DNA of 64,000 bases from Coriobacteriaceae bacterium (GTDB lineage Bacteria; Actinomycetota; Coriobacteriia; Coriobacteriales; Coriobacteriaceae), in contig DAJPFV010000001.1 of assembly GCA_025993015.1 (NCBI GenBank), forward strand, positions 1,612,001 through 1,676,000, given 5' to 3'. Each line of letters opens with the position of its first letter. The first letter of the stretch is position 1. Positions 1 to 6,954 of the stretch are shown piece by piece. The notes under the pieces were generated by a model. It ran no database searches and was not told the DNA's origin. It saw nothing but the letters and a program-made list of their open reading frames with translations. The translations under genes and the position numbers were made by a program.

Positions 1-506
1 TGGCGCCGGACGACTTTGCCCCACTGGGCCTTTCGCCGCTTGCCCTTACGCTCCTGCGCGTGGTGATGAGCTTCGTTGGCGTATTCGGCTTCTCGGTGAT
101 GTTCAACAGCCCGGTAAAGATGGCCGCGGCAGCTGGGTTGATCGGCGCCGTGTCCAATACCCTGCGTCTGACCCTTGTCGATGCGCCGACGATGATTCCC
201 TTCCTGGGCCTCAGCACGGGAATGCCTCCCGAGGCAGCAGCGTTTATCGGCGCGCTGGTATCGGGTCTGCTGGCAAGCTTGGCCGAAGTCAAGCTCACCT
301 ACCCGCGCATCGCCCTCACGGTGCCTTCGATTGTCATTATGGTGCCGGGCTTGTATCTGTATCGCTCGATGTATTACATGTGCACCTTCGACACGGTCAA
401 TATGCTCGGCTGGTTTGTGCGCGCAGTGCTCATCGTAGCGTTTCTGCCCGTTGGACTGGGTGTGGCGCGTACGCTCACCGACCCTCGCTGGCGCCACACC
501 AGCTAA
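1..506 (+). CDS. threonine/serine exporter, C-terminal part (left edge)
   Basis: This is the 3' end of a gene that begins outside the window; the frame is open from base 3 with no stop. It encodes a hydrophobic protein with four to five membrane segments, including VIMVPGLYLYRSMYYM. The layout and the VPSIVIMVPG region resemble the C-terminal ThrE_2 half of threonine/serine exporters, inner-membrane proteins that export Thr and Ser. The first in-window GTG (base 60) is probably an internal Val. A GGGACAG-type hairpin starts directly after the TAA stop and probably ends the transcript. Family assignment is by eye; substrate is known only for the family. Confidence 0.7.
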   Translation, partial: APDDFAPLGLSPLALTLLRVVMSFVGVFGFSVMFNSPVKMAAAAGLIGAVSNTLRLTLVDAPTMIPFLGLSTGMPPEAAAFIGALVSGLLASLAEVKLTYPRIALTVPSIVIMVPGLYLYRSMYYMCTFDTVNMLGWFVRAVLIVAFLPVGLGVARTLTDPRWRHTS

Positions 507-539
507 TTGGTACAAGGGGGACAGGTTACTTTGCACCAA
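507..539 (+). terminator. GGGACAG-loop hairpin directly after a stop codon (family A, copy 1)
   Basis: Imperfect inverted repeat (TTGGTACAA ... TTGCACCAA) around a GGGGGACAGG loop. It begins at the base after the TAA of the exporter gene. It matches the copies near 24.6, 27.3, 30.3 and 30.4 kb in loop sequence and in orientation relative to the upstream gene. Termination is inferred from position; this copy lacks a clear T-run. Confidence 0.5.
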
Positions 540-542
540 ATG

Positions 543-609
543 AGTTGCGGTGAAATAGGGACTGAATTGCTGCTTAAAGGGTCAAAACAGTCCGTATTCC
601 ACCGCAACT
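543..609. repeat. 67-bp hairpin element (family B, copy 1)
   Basis: Arms of 22 nt (AGTTGCGGTGAAATAGGGAC... and ...GTATTCCACCGCAACT) pair at about 20 of 22 positions around a 23-nt loop. Copies of exactly the same 67-bp length lie at 37838, 41977 and 49443. No coding capacity is apparent; a short open frame across it is taken as spurious. Confidence 0.75.
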
Positions 610-725
610 TATGGGGTCGGGGGATTATCGGTGCCCTGCATCTTCATAAACTCAACGCTTACGAAGCGCATGCGTTTCGTGCTAGGCTGGTTCCACCACA
701 TAAGTAGTCGCAGACGCGCGTACCA

Positions 726-776
726 CGGGCGGGCGAGATGAAGTTCCAACAGCTCCATCTTGCCCGCCCGTTTTTG
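726..776 (+). terminator. stem-loop with T-tract
   Basis: A 15-bp stem (CGGGCGGGCGAGATG with CATCTTGCCCGCCCG, one G-T wobble) is followed by TTTTT. It lies about 220 bp past the exporter gene and 44 bp before the DUF2798 gene, so it could be the final terminator of the first or an attenuator of the second. Confidence 0.7.
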
Positions 777-819
777 TTGCGTGGCGCCGCGGTACAACAC
801 AGAGAGGAATCTGCCCTTT

Positions 820-1368
820 ATGCCTATCAACAAACGAGAGAGCCTGCTGTTCACCTTTATCATGTGCTTTTGCATGGTGCTCTGGATGAGCATCTACAAC
901 GTTGCCCTGCAGCACGGGGCCATCAACGGCGAGGTCGTTGCCACTGCGTGGCTCGGCTTCCCCGTTGCCTACATTTTTGCCATGTGCTGCGACTGGTTCG
1001 TCGCCAGCCCGCTCGCCAAGGGTTTCGCCTTTAAGTACTTGGTCACGCCGGGCAAGAGCTCGCCACTTGCCATGACGCTCGCCGTCAGCTCCTGCATGGT
1101 CGTTCCCATGGTCATCATCATGTCGCTGTACGGTGCCTGTGAGGGTCTGACGCACATGCCCGGCGGCATCCTTGCGAACCTGTATTCCGTGCCCGCGATC
1201 TGGATGATCAACATCCCGCATAATTTTGTGATGGCGCTGCCGTGGAACCTTTTGGTAGCCGGTCCGATTTCCCGCTTCGTCTTCCGTCGCGCCTTCCCTG
1301 TGGGGACGGTTTTCGAGGAGGAGCATGCCGAGCTCTTGGAGCAGGCTATGGCTCCTGAGTGCGAGTAG
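820..1368 (+). CDS. DUF2798-type membrane protein
   Basis: A 182-residue protein of unknown function with four predicted membrane helices arranged as two similar halves (around residues 8-60 and 85-150), typical of DUF2798. The motif W-GFPVAYIFAMCCDWFVASPLA closes the first half, split here only for description. The start is the ATG of MPINKRES, with an AGAGAGG ribosome-binding site 12 nt upstream; an upstream GTG/ATG extension would run into the terminator stem. It stands alone between a terminator and the activase operon. DUF2798 members are small integral membrane proteins with no established biochemical role, so none is claimed. Confidence 0.7.
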   Translation: MPINKRESLLFTFIMCFCMVLWMSIYNVALQHGAINGEVVATAWLGFPVAYIFAMCCDWFVASPLAKGFAFKYLVTPGKSSPLAMTLAVSSCMVVPMVIIMSLYGACEGLTHMPGGILANLYSVPAIWMINIPHNFVMALPWNLLVAGPISRFVFRRAFPVGTVFEEEHAELLEQAMAPECE

Positions 1369-1534
1369 CTCGCTTAGGGATCTGCTGAGCGCGGGCGACT
1401 TGCTTGGTTGGAGCCCAAAGCGTGGATAGCTCTCTCGGCGACATCGCGGGCGTGAGCGGTGCGCATGACCGGAGGGCCCGTGCTGCTCCGTTGCCCGACG
1501 TGCTAGCGCGCAGAACAATCTGTTGGTGCATTCG

Positions 1535-1568
1535 GCGGCTGCTGAAGCGTTTCGGCAGCCGCTTTTTA
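1535..1568 (+). terminator. rho-independent terminator after the DUF2798 gene
   Basis: GCGGCTGC and GCAGCCGC form an 8-bp stem extended by wobble pairs, followed by TTTTTA. The 166 bases between the DUF2798 stop and this stem show nothing else recognisable. Confidence 0.7.
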
Positions 1569-1579
1569 TACGGAGTTTA

Positions 1580-1600
1580 AATACAACAGTCTGTTGTATT
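1580..1600. promoter_or_regulatory. 21-bp perfect palindrome, probable TetR operator
   Basis: Half-sites AATACAACAG and CTGTTGTATT flank one central T, ending 49 bp before the activase start. The only TetR-family regulator nearby is encoded at the end of the same operon, so autoregulation of the pair is the simplest reading. Palindrome seen directly; binding is inferred. Confidence 0.65.
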
Positions 1601-1649
1601 ACGTAGAGTGGTATATCTCTAGCGGGAAAAATGCGAGAGATGGAGCATT

Positions 1650-4600
1650 ATGGCGTTGCTAGTAGGACTGGACGTAGGGTCGACGACGACCAAAGTTTAC
1701 GCGATGCACGAGGATATGACCGAGGCGTGGTGGGGATATCGCCGCCACGGGGCGTGTCAGACAGCGAGCGTGCGCGCCATGCTCGGCGAGCTCGCCGAGC
1801 GCTTTCCCCATGAGTCGCTGCGCGTTGCGGTGACCGGCTCGGGTGCGCGCGATATCGCGACCGCGCTGGGCGCCTCGTACGTTCAGGAGGTGGTCGCCAA
1901 CGCGCTCGCGATCAGCAGGTTCTATCCGCAGACGCGCTGCGCCATCGAGCTGGGCGGCCAAGACGCCAAGATGATCTTCTTCCGCACCAACGATAAGGGA
2001 GACATCGAGGTTGCCGACATGCGCATGAACGGCTCGTGCGCAGGCGGTACCGGTGCATTTATCGACGAGATGGCAAAGCTCATGGGGGTCGGCACCGAAT
2101 CGGGCGAGTTCGAGCAGCTCGCAAGCCGGGGAACGACCGTCCACGAGGTCTCGGGCCGCTGCGGCGTGTACGCAAAGACCGATATCCAGCCGCTGCTCAA
2201 CGAGGGCATTCCTGCCACCGACCTGGCGCTTTCGGCGCTTCACGCGGTCGCCCGCCAAACGATCGGCGGTCTGGCCCAGGGTATCGACATCGAGCCGCCG
2301 GTAATCTTCGAGGGCGGTACGCTCGCCTACAACCCCACACTGGTCCGCGTGTTCCGGGAGCAACTGAATCTATCGGACGATCAGGTTATCGTCCCGCGCG
2401 ATCCGCAGATCATGGTCGCGCGCGGTGCCGCCCTGTCGCTGACCGACATGTTCGCATCGTCCCAACCGATCGACCTTCCCGACGCTTTTGTCCGGCTGGA
2501 TAAGCTCGAGACGGTCGCGCCCGCAAGCGGGGAGGGACGTCTTGCCCAGCCCTTTTTTGCCACACCTGCCGAGCAGGCGGATTTTACGGCACGCCATGGC
2601 AAAGAGACGCCGGCAAAGGGTCCGGATGCGTATGCGCCCGGAGAGACGGTGCGTGTGGCGCTCGGTATCGATTCGGGGAGCACGACGACCAAGTTCGCCC
2701 TGGTCGATGAGGCGGGTGAGCTTGTCGATTCGTTCTACGCGTCTAATAACGGCAGACCGCTCGACGTCGCCCAACAGGGTCTTGTCAGCTTGAAGAACCG
2801 CTGGGAGACAGCGGGAGTCACGCTTGCGATCGATGCCGTGGGCACCACGGGATACGGCGAGGAGCTTTTCGCGCGCGCGTTCCACGCCGACTACCATACG
2901 GTCGAGACGGTCGCGCACGCCCGCGCCGCGTGCGCATGCGTTCCCGATGCGACCTTCGTGCTCGACATCGGCGGACAGGATATGAAGGCCATCTGGCTCA
3001 ACCACGGCGTGCTGACCGATATCGTCGTCAACGAGGCGTGCTCTGCGGGCTGCGGCTCGTTCCTCGAGGGTTTTGCCAAAAACCTCGGAATAGCCGTTGA
3101 GGATATCGCGACCGAGGCATTTTCGTCCAAAGCCCCCGCCGTTCTCGGCAGCCGCTGCACGGTGTTCATGAACAGCAGCGTCGTTTCCGAGCAGCGGCGC
3201 GGTAAGGGTCCGGGCGACATCATGGCCGGTCTCTGCCGTTCGATTATCGAGAACGTGTTCACCAAGGTCATTCGCGTTTCAAATCTCAACCGTCTGGGCG
3301 ACAAAGTCGTCGTCCAGGGCGGCACGTTCCGAAACGACGCGGTGCTGCGCGCATTCGAGCAGTATCTGGGCAAACCCGTCACGCGTGCGCCCCACCCGGG
3401 GCTGATGGGCGCTATCGGTATCGCCCTGCTCGCGCGCGAGGAATGCCGCAAGGGCGACGCCGGCACGTCGTTTATCGGGCTCGATGCCGTGGAGCGCTTC
3501 GAGCATCGCGAGTTCGGCGGCGTTACCTGCCGTCGGTGCAACAACCGCTGCCAGCGCGCGGTCGTGGCATTTGGCGACGGCTCGCTTTACGTCACGGGCA
3601 ATCGCTGCCCGCGCGGCGGCGCCATCTCATGGGATGAGCTCGTGCGCGAGGTTCCCGCGGCGGAGGAGCTGCGTCCGCAGGGTGCTTGCGAGGCACAGGC
3701 ACCCGGCACGGGGCGCGACCGGACCGCGGCTGCCCCCAATCTCTTTGTCGACCGCGAGAAGCTGCTGTTCGAGTCGTACCCCACGGTTCCCGTCTGCGGG
3801 GGGCGCGATGTCACGATCGGCATTCCCCGTGTGCTCGAGTTCTGGGACACCATGCCGTTCTGGTCGACGTTCTTCAGCACGCTCGGCTTTAAGGTGCGCG
3901 TCTCGGGACGCAGCACCAAGGCGATGTACGAGCGCGGTCTGGCGCACGTCACATCCGACACCGTGTGCTTCCCGGCCAAGCTCGTCCACGGGCACATCCG
4001 CAATCTCGTCGACGCCGGCGTCGACCGCATCTTCATGCCCATCATCACGACGGTGCCCACCGAAAACACCGCCTCTACCAGCGAGTGGATGTGCGCCGTC
4101 GTAAAGGGATACCCCTACGTGATGCGCAATTCCGATAACCCGGAGGAGCGTTTCGGCGTTCCGTTCGATACGCCGCTGTTCCACTGGTACGACGAGGGCG
4201 ACCGAAACCGCCAGCTCAAGGCGTGGTGCAAGGAGACCTTCGATATCGATGCCGACCTGGTTGCCAAGGCGACCGAGCAGGCGGACCGCGCGCAGGAGAC
4301 GTTTGAGAACCAGCTGCAGCTGCGCGGCAGGCAGGTGCTCGAGAACGTGCACGAGGACGGCGGCTGCGCGGTGGTGATCGCTTCGCGCCCGTACCACAAC
4401 GACCCGCTGGTCAACCACGGGCTGCCCAAGCTCTTCTCTGAGCGCGGCATCCCCGTGCTGACGCCCGATGCGGTGCCGGGGGTCTGCAACGTCGATCTTT
4501 CCAACAGCCGCATCGACATCGTGAACAACTACCATGCGCGCATGCTGTCGTGCGCGGTCATCGTCGCATCGACGCCCGAGCTCGAGCTCGTGCAGATGGG

Positions 4601-6089
4601 CAGCTTCGGCTGCGGCCACGATGCGTATCTCACCGACGAGATCGCGCGCATGATGGGCGAGATGGGCTCCAAGGTTCCGATGATGATCAAGCTCGATGAG
4701 AGCGACGTCGCCGGTCCCATGGGCATTCGCGTGCGTTCGTTTATCGAGTCGGTCAACCGTCGTCGCGCGGAGGAGCGTGCCGAGGGCGCCCGGGTGCACG
4801 CGGTCCATCCGCTCGACGACCCGTATAAGGTCAAGTACACCAAGCGCGACCGGCACGACAAGATCGCGCTGGTCCCCAACACCTCCCATGCGTTCTGCAG
4901 GCTCATGACCGCGGCGATGCGCAATCAGGGCGTGCGCGCCGAGGCCCTTGATATCGGGCGCGAGGATGCCATCCGCCTGGGCAAACGCTATGTGCACAAC
5001 GACATCTGCTTCCCCGCGCAAATCGTGATCGGCGAGGCGCTCGCGGCACTCGAGAGCGGTAAGTACGACCCGCACGACGTCGCCGTGGTGACTGGCAAGT
5101 ATATCGGCGACTGCCGCCTGACGCACTACATGCCCCTGCTGCGCCGCGCGCTCGACGACGCGGGATACGACTATGTCCCGGTGCTCACCAACGACGACGT
5201 CGATGCCCACAATGCGCATCCGGGCTTCAAGCTCGGCCTTGGCCCGAGCATCCAGATCGCCTACGGTCTTCCCATGATCGATGCCCTCGAGGCCATGCTT
5301 AGGCGCATCCGTCCCTACGAGCTCGAGAAGGGCGCGGCGGACGCTGCGTTCGACCGCGCGCTCGATGAGGTTATCGAGGGCATGGAGCGCTCCGGGCTGA
5401 GAGGCCAGGCGACGGGCTTCAAACGCGCGCTTGCGATCATGGACGCCGTTCCGTACGACCGCTCGAACCCGCATCCGACCGTTCTCATCGTGGGCGAGTA
5501 CCTGCTCAATTTCCATCTCGGCGCCAACCACGAGATCGAGCGCTACCTCGAGGACAACGGGCTCGAGGTCATCGAGGCGCGCATGACCGACGTGATCCGC
5601 AAGACCTATTTCTACAAGCATGCGCAGTCGCGCGAGTTCCACGTCGACCTGTCGCTGCCCGAAAAGGCCTGGTACGCCACGGCGGACAACCTGTTCGAGC
5701 TCGCGCACGACCGTTGCGACCGCCTGGGCGCGGCGAGCCCGCTCTACGAGCCGCCGACGCGCATGCCCGAGCTCGTGCGCGCGAGCGATAAGATCCTGCA
5801 CCATACGTTCGATGCGGGCGAGGGCGTGCTGATTCCGGCGGAGATTCTCGAGCACGCCAAGCGCGGCTGCCGCAACTTCGTGATCCTGCAGCCGTTCGGG
5901 TGTCTGCCCAACCATGTCGTGGGGCGCGGGCTCATCCATGCGCTCAAGGAGCAGTATCCCACGGCGCAGTTCCTGCCGCTCGACTACGATCCCGACGTGA
6001 GCTTCGCCAACGTGGAGAACCGTCTTCAGATGCTCATCATGAACGCCAAGGCGCAGGGGTGCGGTGAGGCGCATGGCGAGACCGCGTAA
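1650..6089 (+). CDS. large acyl-CoA dehydratase activase-related protein
   Basis: A 1479-residue multidomain protein. Two BadF/BadG/HgdC-type ASKHA ATPase domains come first (about residues 4-270 and 335-590), each with the phosphate loop GSTTTK and a cysteine-bearing loop (NGSCAGGTGAF and NEACSAGCGSF) of the kind that holds a shared 4Fe-4S cluster in dehydratase activators. A Cys-rich stretch (CRRCNNRC, about residue 627) leads to a DUF2229-like region (from about 725) and a C-terminal region resembling the 2-hydroxyacyl-CoA dehydratase D component. Activators use ATP to fire one electron into (R)-2-hydroxyacyl-CoA dehydratases or benzoyl-CoA reductase; the role of this long fusion is not established. 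Start chosen at the ATG after AGAGATGGAG. It overlaps the TetR gene by 17 nt. Confidence 0.8.
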   Translation: MALLVGLDVGSTTTKVYAMHEDMTEAWWGYRRHGACQTASVRAMLGELAERFPHESLRVAVTGSGARDIATALGASYVQEVVANALAISRFYPQTRCAIELGGQDAKMIFFRTNDKGDIEVADMRMNGSCAGGTGAFIDEMAKLMGVGTESGEFEQLASRGTTVHEVSGRCGVYAKTDIQPLLNEGIPATDLALSALHAVARQTIGGLAQGIDIEPPVIFEGGTLAYNPTLVRVFREQLNLSDDQVIVPRDPQIMVARGAALSLTDMFASSQPIDLPDAFVRLDKLETVAPASGEGRLAQPFFATPAEQADFTARHGKETPAKGPDAYAPGETVRVALGIDSGSTTTKFALVDEAGELVDSFYASNNGRPLDVAQQGLVSLKNRWETAGVTLAIDAVGTTGYGEELFARAFHADYHTVETVAHARAACACVPDATFVLDIGGQDMKAIWLNHGVLTDIVVNEACSAGCGSFLEGFAKNLGIAVEDIATEAFSSKAPAVLGSRCTVFMNSSVVSEQRRGKGPGDIMAGLCRSIIENVFTKVIRVSNLNRLGDKVVVQGGTFRNDAVLRAFEQYLGKPVTRAPHPGLMGAIGIALLAREECRKGDAGTSFIGLDAVERFEHREFGGVTCRRCNNRCQRAVVAFGDGSLYVTGNRCPRGGAISWDELVREVPAAEELRPQGACEAQAPGTGRDRTAAAPNLFVDREKLLFESYPTVPVCGGRDVTIGIPRVLEFWDTMPFWSTFFSTLGFKVRVSGRSTKAMYERGLAHVTSDTVCFPAKLVHGHIRNLVDAGVDRIFMPIITTVPTENTASTSEWMCAVVKGYPYVMRNSDNPEERFGVPFDTPLFHWYDEGDRNRQLKAWCKETFDIDADLVAKATEQADRAQETFENQLQLRGRQVLENVHEDGGCAVVIASRPYHNDPLVNHGLPKLFSERGIPVLTPDAVPGVCNVDLSNSRIDIVNNYHARMLSCAVIVASTPELELVQMGSFGCGHDAYLTDEIARMMGEMGSKVPMMIKLDESDVAGPMGIRVRSFIESVNRRRAEERAEGARVHAVHPLDDPYKVKYTKRDRHDKIALVPNTSHAFCRLMTAAMRNQGVRAEALDIGREDAIRLGKRYVHNDICFPAQIVIGEALAALESGKYDPHDVAVVTGKYIGDCRLTHYMPLLRRALDDAGYDYVPVLTNDDVDAHNAHPGFKLGLGPSIQIAYGLPMIDALEAMLRRIRPYELEKGAADAAFDRALDEVIEGMERSGLRGQATGFKRALAIMDAVPYDRSNPHPTVLIVGEYLLNFHLGANHEIERYLEDNGLEVIEARMTDVIRKTYFYKHAQSREFHVDLSLPEKAWYATADNLFELAHDRCDRLGAASPLYEPPTRMPELVRASDKILHHTFDAGEGVLIPAEILEHAKRGCRNFVILQPFGCLPNHVVGRGLIHALKEQYPTAQFLPLDYDPDVSFANVENRLQMLIMNAKAQGCGEAHGETA

Positions 6090-6762
6090 GGACGCCGATG
6101 CGCCCGATGCACGCACCCGTATCATCGAGGCGTTTTGGGAGCTCATCGAGAACAACAGCATCTTCGAGCTGTCGGTTGGCGAGGTGACCCGCGCCGCCCA
6201 GTGCAATCGCGGAACGTTTTACTACTATTTTCACGATTTCGATGAACTCGTCGCCATCGCCATAGCCCAGCTGCTGCAGGATAACGAGCTCATCACCGAT
6301 GCCCTCTGGCATTTTTCGAGCGAGGGCGACCTTTCGGCGTTCGACCGGCGCGACGTCCGCTGCCTGCTGCAGCGCATCGTCATCACCATGAGGGCGGGTG
6401 CCGCCGAGCAGGTCGTGCAGGGCATCCATACGATCATCATCGACCGCGTGAGAGAGATCGTCCACCCCGACGGAGAAGAGCTCAAGGCAGATTCGAGCTT
6501 TGCGGTGGGCTTTCTGGTCTCGGGCATCATGGGCTTTGTGATGGCGGTCGGCTTTGCCCGGGAGGGCGGCGAGGAGATAGACCTCGAGCAGCCGGGGGAC
6601 AGCGCGTGCGCGTACCTGAGGGCGGTCGCCATGCAGACGGTGGAAACGGTCGCGCAAGTCGAGGGCGTCGATACATCCGAGCTGCTCGAACGCGTCTCCA
6701 AGGAGGCCGATGCCTATCGCGCATCGCGTGCGACGAGTCCCGACGTGGTGAAAGACGCCTAG
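6073..6762 (+). CDS. TetR-family transcriptional regulator
   Basis: A 229-residue regulator. The N-terminal helix-turn-helix is clear: TRIIEAFWELIENN, then FELSVGEVTRAAQCNRGTFY and YYFHDFDELV, the usual TetR recognition-helix pattern. The remainder is a helical ligand-binding domain with hydrophobic segments near residues 140-165. Start taken at the ATG of MARPRKDAD, 9 nt inside an alternative GTG, with GAGGCG just upstream; this start lies within the end of the activase gene, indicating translational coupling. The 21-bp palindrome upstream of the operon is its likely operator. The inducing ligand is unknown; an acyl-CoA or related metabolite would fit the partner gene but is inference. Confidence 0.85.
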   Translation: MARPRKDADAPDARTRIIEAFWELIENNSIFELSVGEVTRAAQCNRGTFYYYFHDFDELVAIAIAQLLQDNELITDALWHFSSEGDLSAFDRRDVRCLLQRIVITMRAGAAEQVVQGIHTIIIDRVREIVHPDGEELKADSSFAVGFLVSGIMGFVMAVGFAREGGEEIDLEQPGDSACAYLRAVAMQTVETVAQVEGVDTSELLERVSKEADAYRASRATSPDVVKDA

Positions 6763-6787
6763 GGTTTCTCTTGCGGGGCGCCTGTCG

Positions 6788-6815
6788 CGCATCGCGCGGT
6801 GAGTCCCGCGATGCG
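6788..6815. other. 9-bp perfect inverted repeat after the TetR gene
   Basis: CGCATCGCG and CGCGATGCG are separated by 10 nt, 26 nt after the TetR stop. There is no T-tract, so termination is uncertain. Confidence 0.35.
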
Positions 6816-6954
6816 GTCATAACCTGCATTCATGTGAGCCGGGTTTATAGATATTCCTCCAGCTGTTAACATAGACAACCTGTGGGTAAAGAGACAAAAG
6901 CGCCGCCGACGGGCGGGCGTTTTGATTTCGATGAACTCATGTAAGGAAACGAGC

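Noticed and set aside
507..707. Short plus-strand open frame after the exporter gene
   Set aside because: It runs through a GGGACAG hairpin and a 67-bp repeat; coding is not plausible.
3627..6206. Minus-strand open frame of 859 codons opposite the activase gene
   Set aside because: Antisense shadow of a well-supported gene; rich in His, Arg, Val and Asp as expected of such shadows, and no start signal.
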